The notes under the pieces are model-generated. The model was not told where the DNA came from. It saw only the letters and a list, made by a program, of their open reading frames with translations, and did no database searches. Positions 46,199 to 53,149 of a stretch of DNA of 64,000 nucleotides are shown here, piece by piece (position 1 is the first letter of the stretch; each line of letters starts with the position of its first letter). Location of the stretch: assembly GCF_013410215.1 (NCBI RefSeq), contig NZ_JACCFQ010000001.1, positions 1,922,001 to 1,986,000 of the forward strand. Reading direction: 5' to 3'. Position numbers and translations under genes: made by a program. The DNA is from Nesterenkonia sandarakina. Its GTDB lineage: Bacteria; Actinomycetota; Actinomycetes; Actinomycetales; Micrococcaceae.

Positions 46199-46568
46199 TG
46201 GAGACGGCGGGAATCGAACCCGCGTCCGATCTGGATTCACATGGGCTTCTCCGGGTGCAGTCTGCTGATAGATTTTCTCGGCCCCAGCCGTCACGCAGAC
46301 AAGCGGCTGACGGGCCCAGTCGTGTGAATTGTCGACCCAACTCCCCACGACGAGGAGTTGGAACCAGTGGCTATCTAGCTGATGCCAGGATCTGGGTCGA
46401 TAGCAGACCCAGGCTGACAGACTCGCGTCGCTGCTTAGGCAGCGAGGGCGAAGTCAGTGCGCTTAGTTTCGGCACTTATTGTTTTGCAGAGAAGTATTTA
46501 CGAGGTCACTCTGCATCCTCGACCCGCTTCACCATGATCAACTCAGATCGTCGAAACCGATCGTCCCC
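46199..46568 (-). ncRNA. ssrA: Transfer-messenger RNA (tmRNA)
   Basis: A 370-nt RNA that rescues stalled ribosomes with SmpB. On the minus strand the 5' end GGGGACG (46568-46562) pairs with the 3' strand CGTCTCC, followed by discriminator A at 46199. The 5' domain has GGTTTCGAC, and the T arm is GGACGCGGGTTCGATTCCCG. The genome has CTT where the 3' CCA would be, so CCA must be added after transcription. The mRNA-like part encodes AETKRTDFALAA followed by TAA. A strong hairpin terminates the gene. Ends were set from the acceptor stem and are probably exact to within a nucleotide. Confidence 0.97.
46435..46473 (-). other. tmRNA proteolysis-tag reading frame
   Basis: The resume codon is GCC at 46473-46471, preceded by ATAAGT, and the frame runs A-E-T-K-R-T-D-F-A-L-A-A to a TAA at 46437-46435. 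The LAA end is the usual ClpXP degradation signal and the KRTDFALAA end is typical of actinobacteria. Confidence 0.93.
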
Positions 46569-46575
46569 TTATGTT

Positions 46576-46581
46576 GTTATC
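46576..46581 (-). promoter_or_regulatory. Candidate -10 element of ssrA
   Basis: GATAAC on the minus strand ends 7 nt before the mature 5' end. No convincing -35 sequence is at the expected distance. The sequence lies in a 65-nt gap after the fluC gene. Confidence 0.45.
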
Positions 46582-46633
46582 AACGAGTCCCGCAGGGCTC
46601 TTCCCACTCACCACCAGCTCGCGAGCGGACTTT

Positions 46634-47050
46634 TCAGTATAGACCCGAGATTCGGGACAGTGCAATGCCTGCTGCCGCGGCCGCGAAGCCCAGACCCACG
46701 TGCGCGACCCAGATCCCCGCTGCGCGCAGCTGCCGGCCAGCCATCCAGGTCTGTGCCACCCGGACCGAGACCGTGGCGAAGGTGCTCAGCGCGCCGAGGG
46801 TCCCGATCGCCAGGACCGTGGAGCCGGTCTCGGAGAGCAGCGCCGTGAGCACTGCGCCGCCGGGCGCTCCGCCGTTCTCGGCGAGCCAGGTCAGTTCCCC
46901 GAAGAGGTATCCCAGGACCAGGCAGCCCAGCACGTTGGCCAGCAGGATCCCGGCGCGCAGGTAGCGGTCGAGCAGGAAGCGCAGCACCGCCCCGACGGCG
47001 CCGCCCGCGGCGACACCCAGGACCACGCGCAGGCTCATCTCAGGATCCAT
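46634..47050 (-). CDS. crcB: Fluoride channel subunit FluC/CrcB (1)
   Basis: A 138-residue four-helix membrane protein of the fluoride exporter family. Typical blocks: AAGGAVGAVLRFLLDRYL, LLANVLGCLVLGYLFGEL (the channel Asn), GTLGALSTFATVSV (the Phe/Thr pore motif) and a final helix WVAHVGLGFAAAAAGIAL. ATG 47050 has a GAGGG site and overlaps the second fluC gene by 11 nt; ATG 47038 is an alternative. Paired fluC genes in Gram-positives usually encode the two halves of an antiparallel heterodimer. Confidence 0.9.
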   Translation of the reverse strand: MDPEMSLRVVLGVAAGGAVGAVLRFLLDRYLRAGILLANVLGCLVLGYLFGELTWLAENGGAPGGAVLTALLSETGSTVLAIGTLGALSTFATVSVRVAQTWMAGRQLRAAGIWVAHVGLGFAAAAAGIALSRISGLY

Positions 47051-47582
47051 GGGGGCCCTCGCTGCTCACACCGAGATCGGCGGATTCGGCGCCGAGCTGA
47101 CCGAACAACGCCCGGCTGATGGTCAATCCCGCCGCAGCCGCGGCGGTGCTGCCCAGGACGCTGATGAAGAGGTAGGTGAGCATCTCCATGGCCCCGGGGC
47201 TCACATAGGTCACCACGCGGAGCCCGTCGTAGGCCGCCCCCGGCATCGAGGGCATCACCGCCAGGATCACCGCAGAGAAGGTCGTGTAGGAGGCCAGCAG
47301 ACCCGTGCCGAAGGTGGGCACCACCCAGTCTGGTGTGCTCGGTCGGGCCCGGGCAGCCCCGATCAGCAGCCCCAGCAGCCCTGAGCCGCTGAGGTTGATC
47401 GCCAGGGTGGTCCAGGGGAACTTCATCCCCTGCTCCGGGATCAGCTCCCCGACGACCAGACGCAGCAGCGCCCCGCCTGCACCGGCAAGGGCGACCAGCA
47501 GGACCAGCACCGTCAGCGAGGTGGCCGGCCGTTTGGGGCGCGGCCGCCGGTGAGCGGCAGTGGAGGCGGAGGAAGACACCAT
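47040..47582 (-). CDS. crcB: Fluoride channel subunit FluC/CrcB (2)
   Basis: A 180-residue FluC homologue with a basic extension of about 20 residues (HRRPRPKRP), then the four helices with GAGGALLRLVVGELI, TLAINLSGSGLLGLLIG (channel Asn) and FGTGLLASYTTFSAVIL. A TATCCT element lies just upstream: it is 6 nt before the second codon (GTG 47579), so a leaderless start at GTG 47579 is as likely as ATG 47582. The upstream fluC partner gene overlaps at its 3' end. No fluoride riboswitch is recognisable in the short leader. Confidence 0.88.
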   Translation of the reverse strand: MVSSSASTAAHRRPRPKRPATSLTVLVLLVALAGAGGALLRLVVGELIPEQGMKFPWTTLAINLSGSGLLGLLIGAARARPSTPDWVVPTFGTGLLASYTTFSAVILAVMPSMPGAAYDGLRVVTYVSPGAMEMLTYLFISVLGSTAAAAAGLTISRALFGQLGAESADLGVSSEGPHGS

Positions 47583-47608
47583 GCCAGGATACGTCGCGGG
47601 ACCTGTGC

Positions 47609-48373
47609 TCAGCGGATGACGCTCACGCGCATGGCGTGGGCCACCTCATGAGTCAGCCGGATGCTGCTGGGTGCCGGCGCCGTCGAAGAGCTCATCGCGG
47701 AGTTCGCGGTGGCACCGGCCGCCAGGGCGGTGGTCCCGGCCGGGGTCAGCACGACGGCGCCGCCCTCGGTGGCCTGCACCGTGACCTGCGCACCGATGGG
47801 AACCCGGTGGGCGTCGAGTGCGGAGAGCGCATCGGGCACGGCGTCGTCGACCTGTTCCAACCGGACCTGGGCCATGGCCTGGACGCGGCACAGCAGCAGG
47901 GTCTCGGGGTAGTGCAGCTGCAGATCGGGACCCGGGATCGGATCGCCGTGCGGGTCCACCCGCGGCTGTCCCAGCCGCACATCGAGACGGTCCACGAAGG
48001 TCTCCGAGACCGCGTGCTCCAGGCGTTCGGCCTCATCATGGACCTCACCCCAGTCGTATCCGAGCTCGCGCACCAACCAGGTCTCGATCAGTCGATGCCG
48101 CCGGACCATGGCCAGCGCGAGCTCGCGCCCGGCGCTGGTCAGCGCGATAGGGGCATAGGGGCGGTGCTCCACCAGTCCGAGGTCTGCCATCTTGCGCACC
48201 ATCAAGGAGACCGACGGGTTCGAGACGCCCAGCGTCTTGGCCAGCGCCGAGGCGGTCACCGAGGCGCCATCCCACTCGGAGAGGCCGTAGATCGTCTTCG
48301 CGTAGTCCTCCACCGAGGTGGTGGCGGCGTCGATCGCGGTGGAGCGGCCCTGTGCTGAGGTGCGGGGAGTCAT
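47609..48373 (-). CDS. DtxR-family metal-dependent repressor (MntR type)
   Basis: A 254-residue regulator. N-terminal winged helix: SVEDYAKTIYGLSEW, then TASALAKTLGVSNPSVSLMVRKMADLGLVEHR in blocks. Dimerisation/metal domain: RRHRLIETWLVRELGYDWGEVHDEAERLEHAVSETFVDRLD, with the His, Glu and Asp ligand positions of the family. A C-terminal FeoA/SH3-like part follows (AQVTVQATEGGAVVLTP). It starts directly after the permease stop (48374), as the last gene of the metal ABC operon, so it probably represses its own operon through the dyad at 51070-51085. Mn(II) as ligand is inferred from context; Fe or Zn cannot be excluded. Confidence 0.9.
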   Translation of the reverse strand: MTPRTSAQGRSTAIDAATTSVEDYAKTIYGLSEWDGASVTASALAKTLGVSNPSVSLMVRKMADLGLVEHRPYAPIALTSAGRELALAMVRRHRLIETWLVRELGYDWGEVHDEAERLEHAVSETFVDRLDVRLGQPRVDPHGDPIPGPDLQLHYPETLLLCRVQAMAQVRLEQVDDAVPDALSALDAHRVPIGAQVTVQATEGGAVVLTPAGTTALAAGATANSAMSSSTAPAPSSIRLTHEVAHAMRVSVIR

Positions 48374-49285
48374 CTAGGCGGGGTCCTTCACATCGAGGAG
48401 CTTGTGGATCGGACGGGCGGGCTCTCCATGCTCGGAGGTGGGGCGCTGTCTGCGCCGCCGCAGCCGCGGGACCATCCCCTTCACCGGAGCGAAGAGATAG
48501 GCGAGTGCGAACTGACCCGACTGTGCCAGCACGATCGAGCCGCCTGTGGAGATGTCCAGCCAATAGCTCGCGTAGACACCGATCACCGCCGACGCGGCCG
48601 CGCTGGACGCGGCCACTGCGAGCATCGGACCGAAGCGGCGGCACAGCAGCAGCGCGGTGGCGCCCGGCACCACCAGCATAGCGACCACCAGCAGGATTCC
48701 CAGGGTCTGCAGCGAGGTCACCGTGGTCAGGGCGAGCAGAGCCAGCAGCAGGACCGAGAGTGCCCCGGTGGAGAGCCCGATGGTGTGCGCGTGGACCTTG
48801 TCGAAGGCCAGCAGCACGAAACTGTGCCGAAGGGTCAGCAGCAACGCAACCGTGGCGAGACCCAGGCCGGCGGTCTGCAGCAGGTCCTGCTGCGAGATGC
48901 CCAGCACATTGCCGAAGAGGATGTGGGTCAGATGCGTCTCGCTCGGGGTCCGGGAGACCAGGACCAGCCCCAGCGCGAAGAGCGAGGTGAACACCACTCC
49001 GATGGAGGTGTCGTGCTTCAGCGTGGACCCCCCGCTGATCCCCCCGATGAGCAGCACCGCGAGCATCCCGAACACGAAGGCCCCCAGTGCCATGGGCACT
49101 CCGAAGATGTGCGCCAGCACGATCCCCGGCAGGATCGAGTGCGCCACTGCTTCGCCCATCAGCGACCACCCCATGAGCACCAGCCAGCAGGAGAGCATCG
49201 CGCAGACCACCGAAGAGATGACCGCAGCCGCCAGGGCATGCTGCATGAAGGGAAACTCCATCGGCTGGACGAGCAGCTCCCACAT
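48374..49285 (-). CDS. Metal ABC transporter permease (ABC-3 family)
   Basis: A 303-residue membrane protein with about eight to nine hydrophobic segments, for example AAVISSVVCAMLSCWLVLMG, LGAFVFGMLAVLLIGGIS, LLQTAGLGLATVALLLTL and LSVLLLALLALTTVTSLQTLG in part. The ABC-3 signature region LLVVAMLVVPGATALLL and GVVFTSLFALGLVLVSR are visible. The cytoplasmic tail is basic and disordered. It overlaps the ATPase gene by 1 nt. Confidence 0.93.
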   Translation of the reverse strand: MWELLVQPMEFPFMQHALAAAVISSVVCAMLSCWLVLMGWSLMGEAVAHSILPGIVLAHIFGVPMALGAFVFGMLAVLLIGGISGGSTLKHDTSIGVVFTSLFALGLVLVSRTPSETHLTHILFGNVLGISQQDLLQTAGLGLATVALLLTLRHSFVLLAFDKVHAHTIGLSTGALSVLLLALLALTTVTSLQTLGILLVVAMLVVPGATALLLCRRFGPMLAVAASSAAASAVIGVYASYWLDISTGGSIVLAQSGQFALAYLFAPVKGMVPRLRRRRQRPTSEHGEPARPIHKLLDVKDPA

Positions 49286-50079
49286 CAGGGGGTCTCCCGC
49301 AGCACGGCGCCGAAGCTGCGGCCCAGCTGATCCTCGGTGAGCACCTCGGCGGGACTGCCGGAGGCGAGCACCCGCTGATGCAGCAGCACCACCTCATCGG
49401 CGAGGTCCTCGACCCCGGCCAGATGGTGGGTGGAGACCAGCACCGTGGTCCCGGCCGTGTCTCGCAGCGACTTGAGCACCTTGATGATCAGCTCCTCGGA
49501 GCCCCGGTCCACACCGGCGAAGGGCTCATCCAGCAGCATCAGGGGTGCCTGCTGGGCGATCGCCCGCGCCAAGAAGGCCCGCTTGCGCTGCCCTCCGGAG
49601 AGCTCACCGATCCCGCGCCGGCGCAGCTGGCTCAGCCCCACCTCTTCCAAGGCCTGATCACACGCATGCCGGTCGCTCGGCCGCGGCCGACGGGTGAGGC
49701 CCATATGCCCGTAGCGTCCCATCATGACCACCTGCTCCACGCTGACCGGGAAGCTCGTGTCGACCTGCTCATGCTGCGGCACATAGCTGACCTGGTTGCG
49801 ACGTCGGGCCCTGGCCGGGTCCAGCCCGAAGAGCCGCACGCCCCCAGAGGTGGGCCGGTGCAGTCCCAGCAGCGCCCGGAACAGCGTGGACTTCCCCGAG
49901 CCGTTGGCGCCCAGCAGGGCACAGATGCTGCTCGGCGCCACGGTGAGGCTGACCTCTTCCAGGGCCCGGACGCCGGGATATCCGGCGCTGAGCCGGTCGA
50001 CGACGACGGCGGCGCGCGCTGCTTCCGGACGGTCGGCGCTGCGCTTTGGGTTCGTCTCTGAGTGCACGGAGGTGCTCAC
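49285..50079 (-). CDS. Metal ABC transporter ATP-binding protein
   Basis: A 264-residue ABC ATPase. Walker A GANGSGKST, Q-loop VPQHEQVDTSFP (the PQ-x6-FP pattern of manganese/zinc importers), signature LSGGQRKRAFLARA, Walker B LMLLDEPFAGVD and H-loop STHHLAGVED. It overlaps the substrate-binding protein gene by 4 nt (ATGA). Confidence 0.94.
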   Translation of the reverse strand: MSTSVHSETNPKRSADRPEAARAAVVVDRLSAGYPGVRALEEVSLTVAPSSICALLGANGSGKSTLFRALLGLHRPTSGGVRLFGLDPARARRRNQVSYVPQHEQVDTSFPVSVEQVVMMGRYGHMGLTRRPRPSDRHACDQALEEVGLSQLRRRGIGELSGGQRKRAFLARAIAQQAPLMLLDEPFAGVDRGSEELIIKVLKSLRDTAGTTVLVSTHHLAGVEDLADEVVLLHQRVLASGSPAEVLTEDQLGRSFGAVLRETP

Positions 50080-51056
50080 GGTCGGGCTCCTTCTAGGATC
50101 AGGTCCAGGTCGTGTTCCAAGAGCTCGAGGTAGCTCGGCGCCGGGCCGTCGGCCTCGGTGATCGAGTCCACATGAAGAGGTTCGCTCAAGGTGGCCCCGG
50201 TGGTCTCGGCCACCTGGCGCTGCGCGGAGTCGTTGACGGTGGACTCGCAGAAGATCGTGGGCACCTGGTGCTCCTCGACGTAACGGATCTGCGCCTGGAC
50301 CTGTTGCGGGCTGCCCTCATCCTCGGCGTTCAGCGGCCACAGGTAGTGCTCGCCGAGGTCCAGATCCTCCGCCAGGTAGCTGAAGGCGCCCTCACAGGTC
50401 ACCAGGTGCACGTCAGTGTCCTCTGGCAGCGACTCCAGCTGCTCCTCGGCCCGGTCCCAGATGGCCTGGATCTCCTCCCGGTACGCGGTGGCGTTGGCGG
50501 AGAACTCCTCGGCATGTTCTGGTGCGAGCCGAGTCAGGGCGACTTCGATGTTCTCCACGTACACCATGGCCTGGGCCGGTGACATCCAGGCATGCGGGTT
50601 GATCGGCAGCTCGGCGCTCGCATCGCCCTCAAGCGTCTCTGCTTCGACGTCTCCGCCGGGGGAGTCCCCGGGAAGGCGTGTCACCGGCAGGGTCTCGACC
50701 GAGTCCGAGAGCAGCACCACCTCGACCTCAGAGTGGCTGAGGAACTGCTCGTACCAGGCCTCCAGGCCGAGTCCGTTGAAGAAGATCAGGTCTGCTGCGG
50801 CGGCATCGCGGAGGTCCCCGGGGGTGGGGGAGTACTCGTGGATCTCCACCCCGGGCGGGGTGATCGAGCGGGTGTCCACCAGCTCCCCGCCCACTGCGCG
50901 GGTCATATCCGCCAATACCGAGAAGCTGGTCAACACCACCGGCAGCTGCGACTCCCCGGGAGCATCCGCAGAGTCGGGGCCTGCAGCGGCACATCCGCTC
51001 AGGCCGAGGGCGCAGGCGAGCCCGGCGGCGAGGAAGGGAATCCTACGGCGATGCAT
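50076..51056 (-). CDS. Metal ABC transporter substrate-binding lipoprotein (cluster A-1/ZnuA-PsaA family)
   Basis: A 326-residue lipoprotein with a short signal (HRRRIPFLAAGLACALGLSGC, lipobox LSGC). Metal ligands of the PsaA type are in view: His in GVEIHEYSPTPGD, His in PINPHAWMSP, Glu in FCESTVND and a final acidic residue near VDSITEADG. There is no His-rich loop, which argues for Mn (or Fe) rather than Zn. The start is ATG 51056 or 51062; neither has a ribosome binding site. CATACT lies 6 nt before 51056, suggesting a leaderless transcript. It heads the operon SBP-ATPase-permease-regulator. Confidence 0.9.
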   Translation of the reverse strand: MHRRRIPFLAAGLACALGLSGCAAAGPDSADAPGESQLPVVLTSFSVLADMTRAVGGELVDTRSITPPGVEIHEYSPTPGDLRDAAAADLIFFNGLGLEAWYEQFLSHSEVEVVLLSDSVETLPVTRLPGDSPGGDVEAETLEGDASAELPINPHAWMSPAQAMVYVENIEVALTRLAPEHAEEFSANATAYREEIQAIWDRAEEQLESLPEDTDVHLVTCEGAFSYLAEDLDLGEHYLWPLNAEDEGSPQQVQAQIRYVEEHQVPTIFCESTVNDSAQRQVAETTGATLSEPLHVDSITEADGPAPSYLELLEHDLDLILEGARP

Positions 51057-51069
51057 GCCCATAGTATGA

Positions 51070-51085
51070 TTTAGGCACACCTAAA
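51070..51085. promoter_or_regulatory. Candidate DtxR/MntR operator of the metal transporter operon
   Basis: TTTAGGCACACCTAAA has perfect 6-bp arms (TTTAGG, CCTAAA) and resembles DtxR/MntR-type sites. It lies just upstream of the presumed -10 element, between it and the -35 region, so a bound repressor would block RNA polymerase. Confidence 0.8.
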
Positions 51086-51173
51086 ACTGCAAGCGAAGGT
51101 GGGAGGAGCTCAGGACGGGGCGGCGCTCAGACCCGCCGGGGCTCAGAACTGGGGCGGCTCCGAACAGGCAGGC

Positions 51174-51986
51174 TCAGAACGGGGCGGGCCGGTCTGCGGC
51201 CAGTGCACCCAGTGCGGCGTCGTGGAGCAGCCCGTTGGTGGCCAGCCCGTTGCTTCCGGTGCAGCCGGGTTCCCCGTCGAGCGAGGTGAAGATGCCCCCG
51301 GCCTCGCGGATGATCGGCACCAGCGCCGCCATGTCATGCAGGTTCAGCTCGGGTTCAGCCGCCATGTCCACCTGACCCTCGGCGACCATGCAGTAGGACC
51401 AGAAGTCCCCGAAGGCGCGGGTGCGCCAGACCGTCTCGGTGAGCTCGAGGAAGTTCTGGCTTCGGCCGAGCTTCCGCCATCCGGCCAGCGAGGAGTAGGA
51501 GAAGAAAGCATCCTCGAGCCGGCTGACCTTGGAGACCTGGAGCCGCTTGGCCGCGGCCAGGGACTTCCCGGTATAGGCTCCGCCGTCCTTGGCCGCCCAC
51601 CAGCGCCGGCCCAGCGCTGGTGCACTCACCAGCCCGATCACCGGCTCTCCGTCGTCGACCAGGGCGATCAGTGTGGCCCAGGCGGGCACGCCGCGGATGA
51701 AGTTCTTGGTCCCATCGATCGGGTCGATGATCCACTGGCGCGGACCCGACCCGGTGGAGCCGAACTCCTCACCCAGGATCGCGTCGCGGCCGCGTGCCCG
51801 GCCGAGCTGGCCGCGGATGAGCTCCTCGGCCTGACGATCCGCCTCGGTGACCGGGGTGAGGTCGGGCTTGGTCTCGACCTCGAAGTCCATGGAGGAGAAG
51901 TAGGACATCGTCTTCGCATCCACGGAGTCGGCGATCATATGCGCCAGGCGCAGGTCATCGGTATAGGCGCTGGTGCTAAGGCTCAT
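51174..51986 (-). CDS. hisN: Histidinol-phosphatase of the inositol monophosphatase family
   Basis: A 270-residue Mg-dependent phosphatase. The metal motifs are LGEEFG (first Glu), WIIDPIDGTKNF and the later WSYCMVAEGQVDMAAEPELNLHDMAAL in blocks. In actinobacteria this protein is histidinol-phosphatase, the step absent from the monofunctional hisB here; an inositol-phosphatase role is possible but the gene order aroA-rsgA-hisN is the one known for HisN. TAGCGT ends 6 nt before the ATG, so it also has its own leaderless promoter. Confidence 0.92.
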   Translation of the reverse strand: MSLSTSAYTDDLRLAHMIADSVDAKTMSYFSSMDFEVETKPDLTPVTEADRQAEELIRGQLGRARGRDAILGEEFGSTGSGPRQWIIDPIDGTKNFIRGVPAWATLIALVDDGEPVIGLVSAPALGRRWWAAKDGGAYTGKSLAAAKRLQVSKVSRLEDAFFSYSSLAGWRKLGRSQNFLELTETVWRTRAFGDFWSYCMVAEGQVDMAAEPELNLHDMAALVPIIREAGGIFTSLDGEPGCTGSNGLATNGLLHDAALGALAADRPAPF

Positions 51987-51992
51987 AGCGCC

Positions 51993-51998
51993 ACGCTA
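51993..51998 (-). promoter_or_regulatory. -10 element of hisN, probable leaderless transcript
   Basis: TAGCGT on the minus strand lies 6 nt before the hisN ATG at 51986, inside the 47-nt gap after rsgA. Confidence 0.5.
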
Positions 51999-52033
51999 GC
52001 AATCACCGGGCGAGACCCACCGCATTCACGGCC

Positions 52034-53149
52034 TTACGCGCCGAGGCGCTTCTCCGAGGGGACCTCTTCGGTGCCCGCCATCGAACTGATCAGCCCGCGC
52101 AGCGAGGCCAGCCGGGCGGCGCCGTGGTCACCGGCGTGGCCATCGGCCACCCACGCGTCCAGGGCGCAGCCGCCCTCCGGGGAGATGTGGGCACACCCGG
52201 GTTCGCACTGGGTGGAGCCCTCGACCAGATCGGAGAAGGCGCCGAGCACATCGTCGGGGGCGACGTGGGCCAGACCGAAGGTGCGCACCCCCGGGGTGTC
52301 GATCACCCAGGAGTTCCGGGCCGCCCGGGCGCTCAGGGACTCCGCAGGCTCCAGGTTCAGCGCCACGGCGGAGGATGAGGTGTGCCGGCCCCGCCCGGTG
52401 ACCGCGTTGACCCCGCTGGTGGCCCGGTCCGCGCCGGTGAGCGCGTTGACCATGGTGGACTTCCCCACACCGGAGTGGCCGATCATCGCGGTGACGCGTT
52501 CGGTGAGCGCGCTGCGCAGCGCAGTGACCGCGGCCGCGTCCAAGCTCGGTGACGCCGAGGCCGCACCTGCGGCCTGCTGGGAGATCACGGTCTGCAGATC
52601 CAGCTCGGCGTAGTGGCTGACCAGTCCGGCCGGGTCTGTCGCGTCCTCGACCAGGTCGGCCTTGGTGACCAGGAGGATCGGGGTGATCCCTGCGTCGTAG
52701 GCCGCGACCAGGGCACGGTCGATGAATCCGGTGCGCGGGGCCGGATCGGCGGCCGCCACGACGATCAGCAGCTGATCTGCGTTGGCGACGATCACCCGCT
52801 CCGCGTCGTCGGTGTCCTCGGCGCTGCGGCGCAGCAGTGTGGAGCGCTCCTCGATCCGGATCAGCCGTGCCAGCGAGCCGTCGTCCCCGCTGGTGTCACC
52901 GACAAGGCCGACGATGTCACCCGGGACCACCGGGGTGCGGCGCATCGCGCGGGCACGCACTGCCGAGACGATCCGCTCGGCGCCGTCGGAATCCTCCAGA
53001 CGCACGGTGTACCGGCCGCGGTCCACCGTGACCACCCGGCCCAGCTCGGCGTCGGCGTAGTCGGGGGACTCCTTCGTCCGGGGACGCGAGCCCTTCTTGT
53101 TCGGGCGCACCCGTACATGTGACTCGTCCCAGTCCGCCCAGCGGCTCAT
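52034..53149 (-). CDS. rsgA: Ribosome small-subunit-dependent GTPase RsgA
   Basis: A 371-residue circularly permuted GTPase for 30S subunit maturation. Motif order is G4 (LVTKADL), G1 (GHSGVGKSTMVNAL), G2/T-rich region (GRGRHTSSSAVAL) and G3 (DTPGVRTF). The N-terminal OB domain is GRVVTVDRGRYTVRLED. The C-terminal zinc site CEPGCAHISPEGGC is present. It overlaps aroA by 4 nt (ATGA). Length is slightly above E. coli RsgA. Confidence 0.96.
   Translation of the reverse strand: MSRWADWDESHVRVRPNKKGSRPRTKESPDYADAELGRVVTVDRGRYTVRLEDSDGAERIVSAVRARAMRRTPVVPGDIVGLVGDTSGDDGSLARLIRIEERSTLLRRSAEDTDDAERVIVANADQLLIVVAAADPAPRTGFIDRALVAAYDAGITPILLVTKADLVEDATDPAGLVSHYAELDLQTVISQQAAGAASASPSLDAAAVTALRSALTERVTAMIGHSGVGKSTMVNALTGADRATSGVNAVTGRGRHTSSSAVALNLEPAESLSARAARNSWVIDTPGVRTFGLAHVAPDDVLGAFSDLVEGSTQCEPGCAHISPEGGCALDAWVADGHAGDHGAARLASLRGLISSMAGTEEVPSEKRLGA

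Noticed and set aside
46199-46250. Possible tRNA gene
   Set aside because: The T-arm and acceptor belong to the tmRNA; there is no anticodon arm and the partner acceptor strand is 330 nt away.
51063-51080. GTG 51080 as the start of the metal-binding lipoprotein
   Set aside because: It lies within the operator dyad and would add residues before an otherwise normal signal peptide.
51099-52613. 504-codon plus-strand frame across hisN and rsgA
   Set aside because: Antisense to two conserved genes; no promoter or ribosome binding site.
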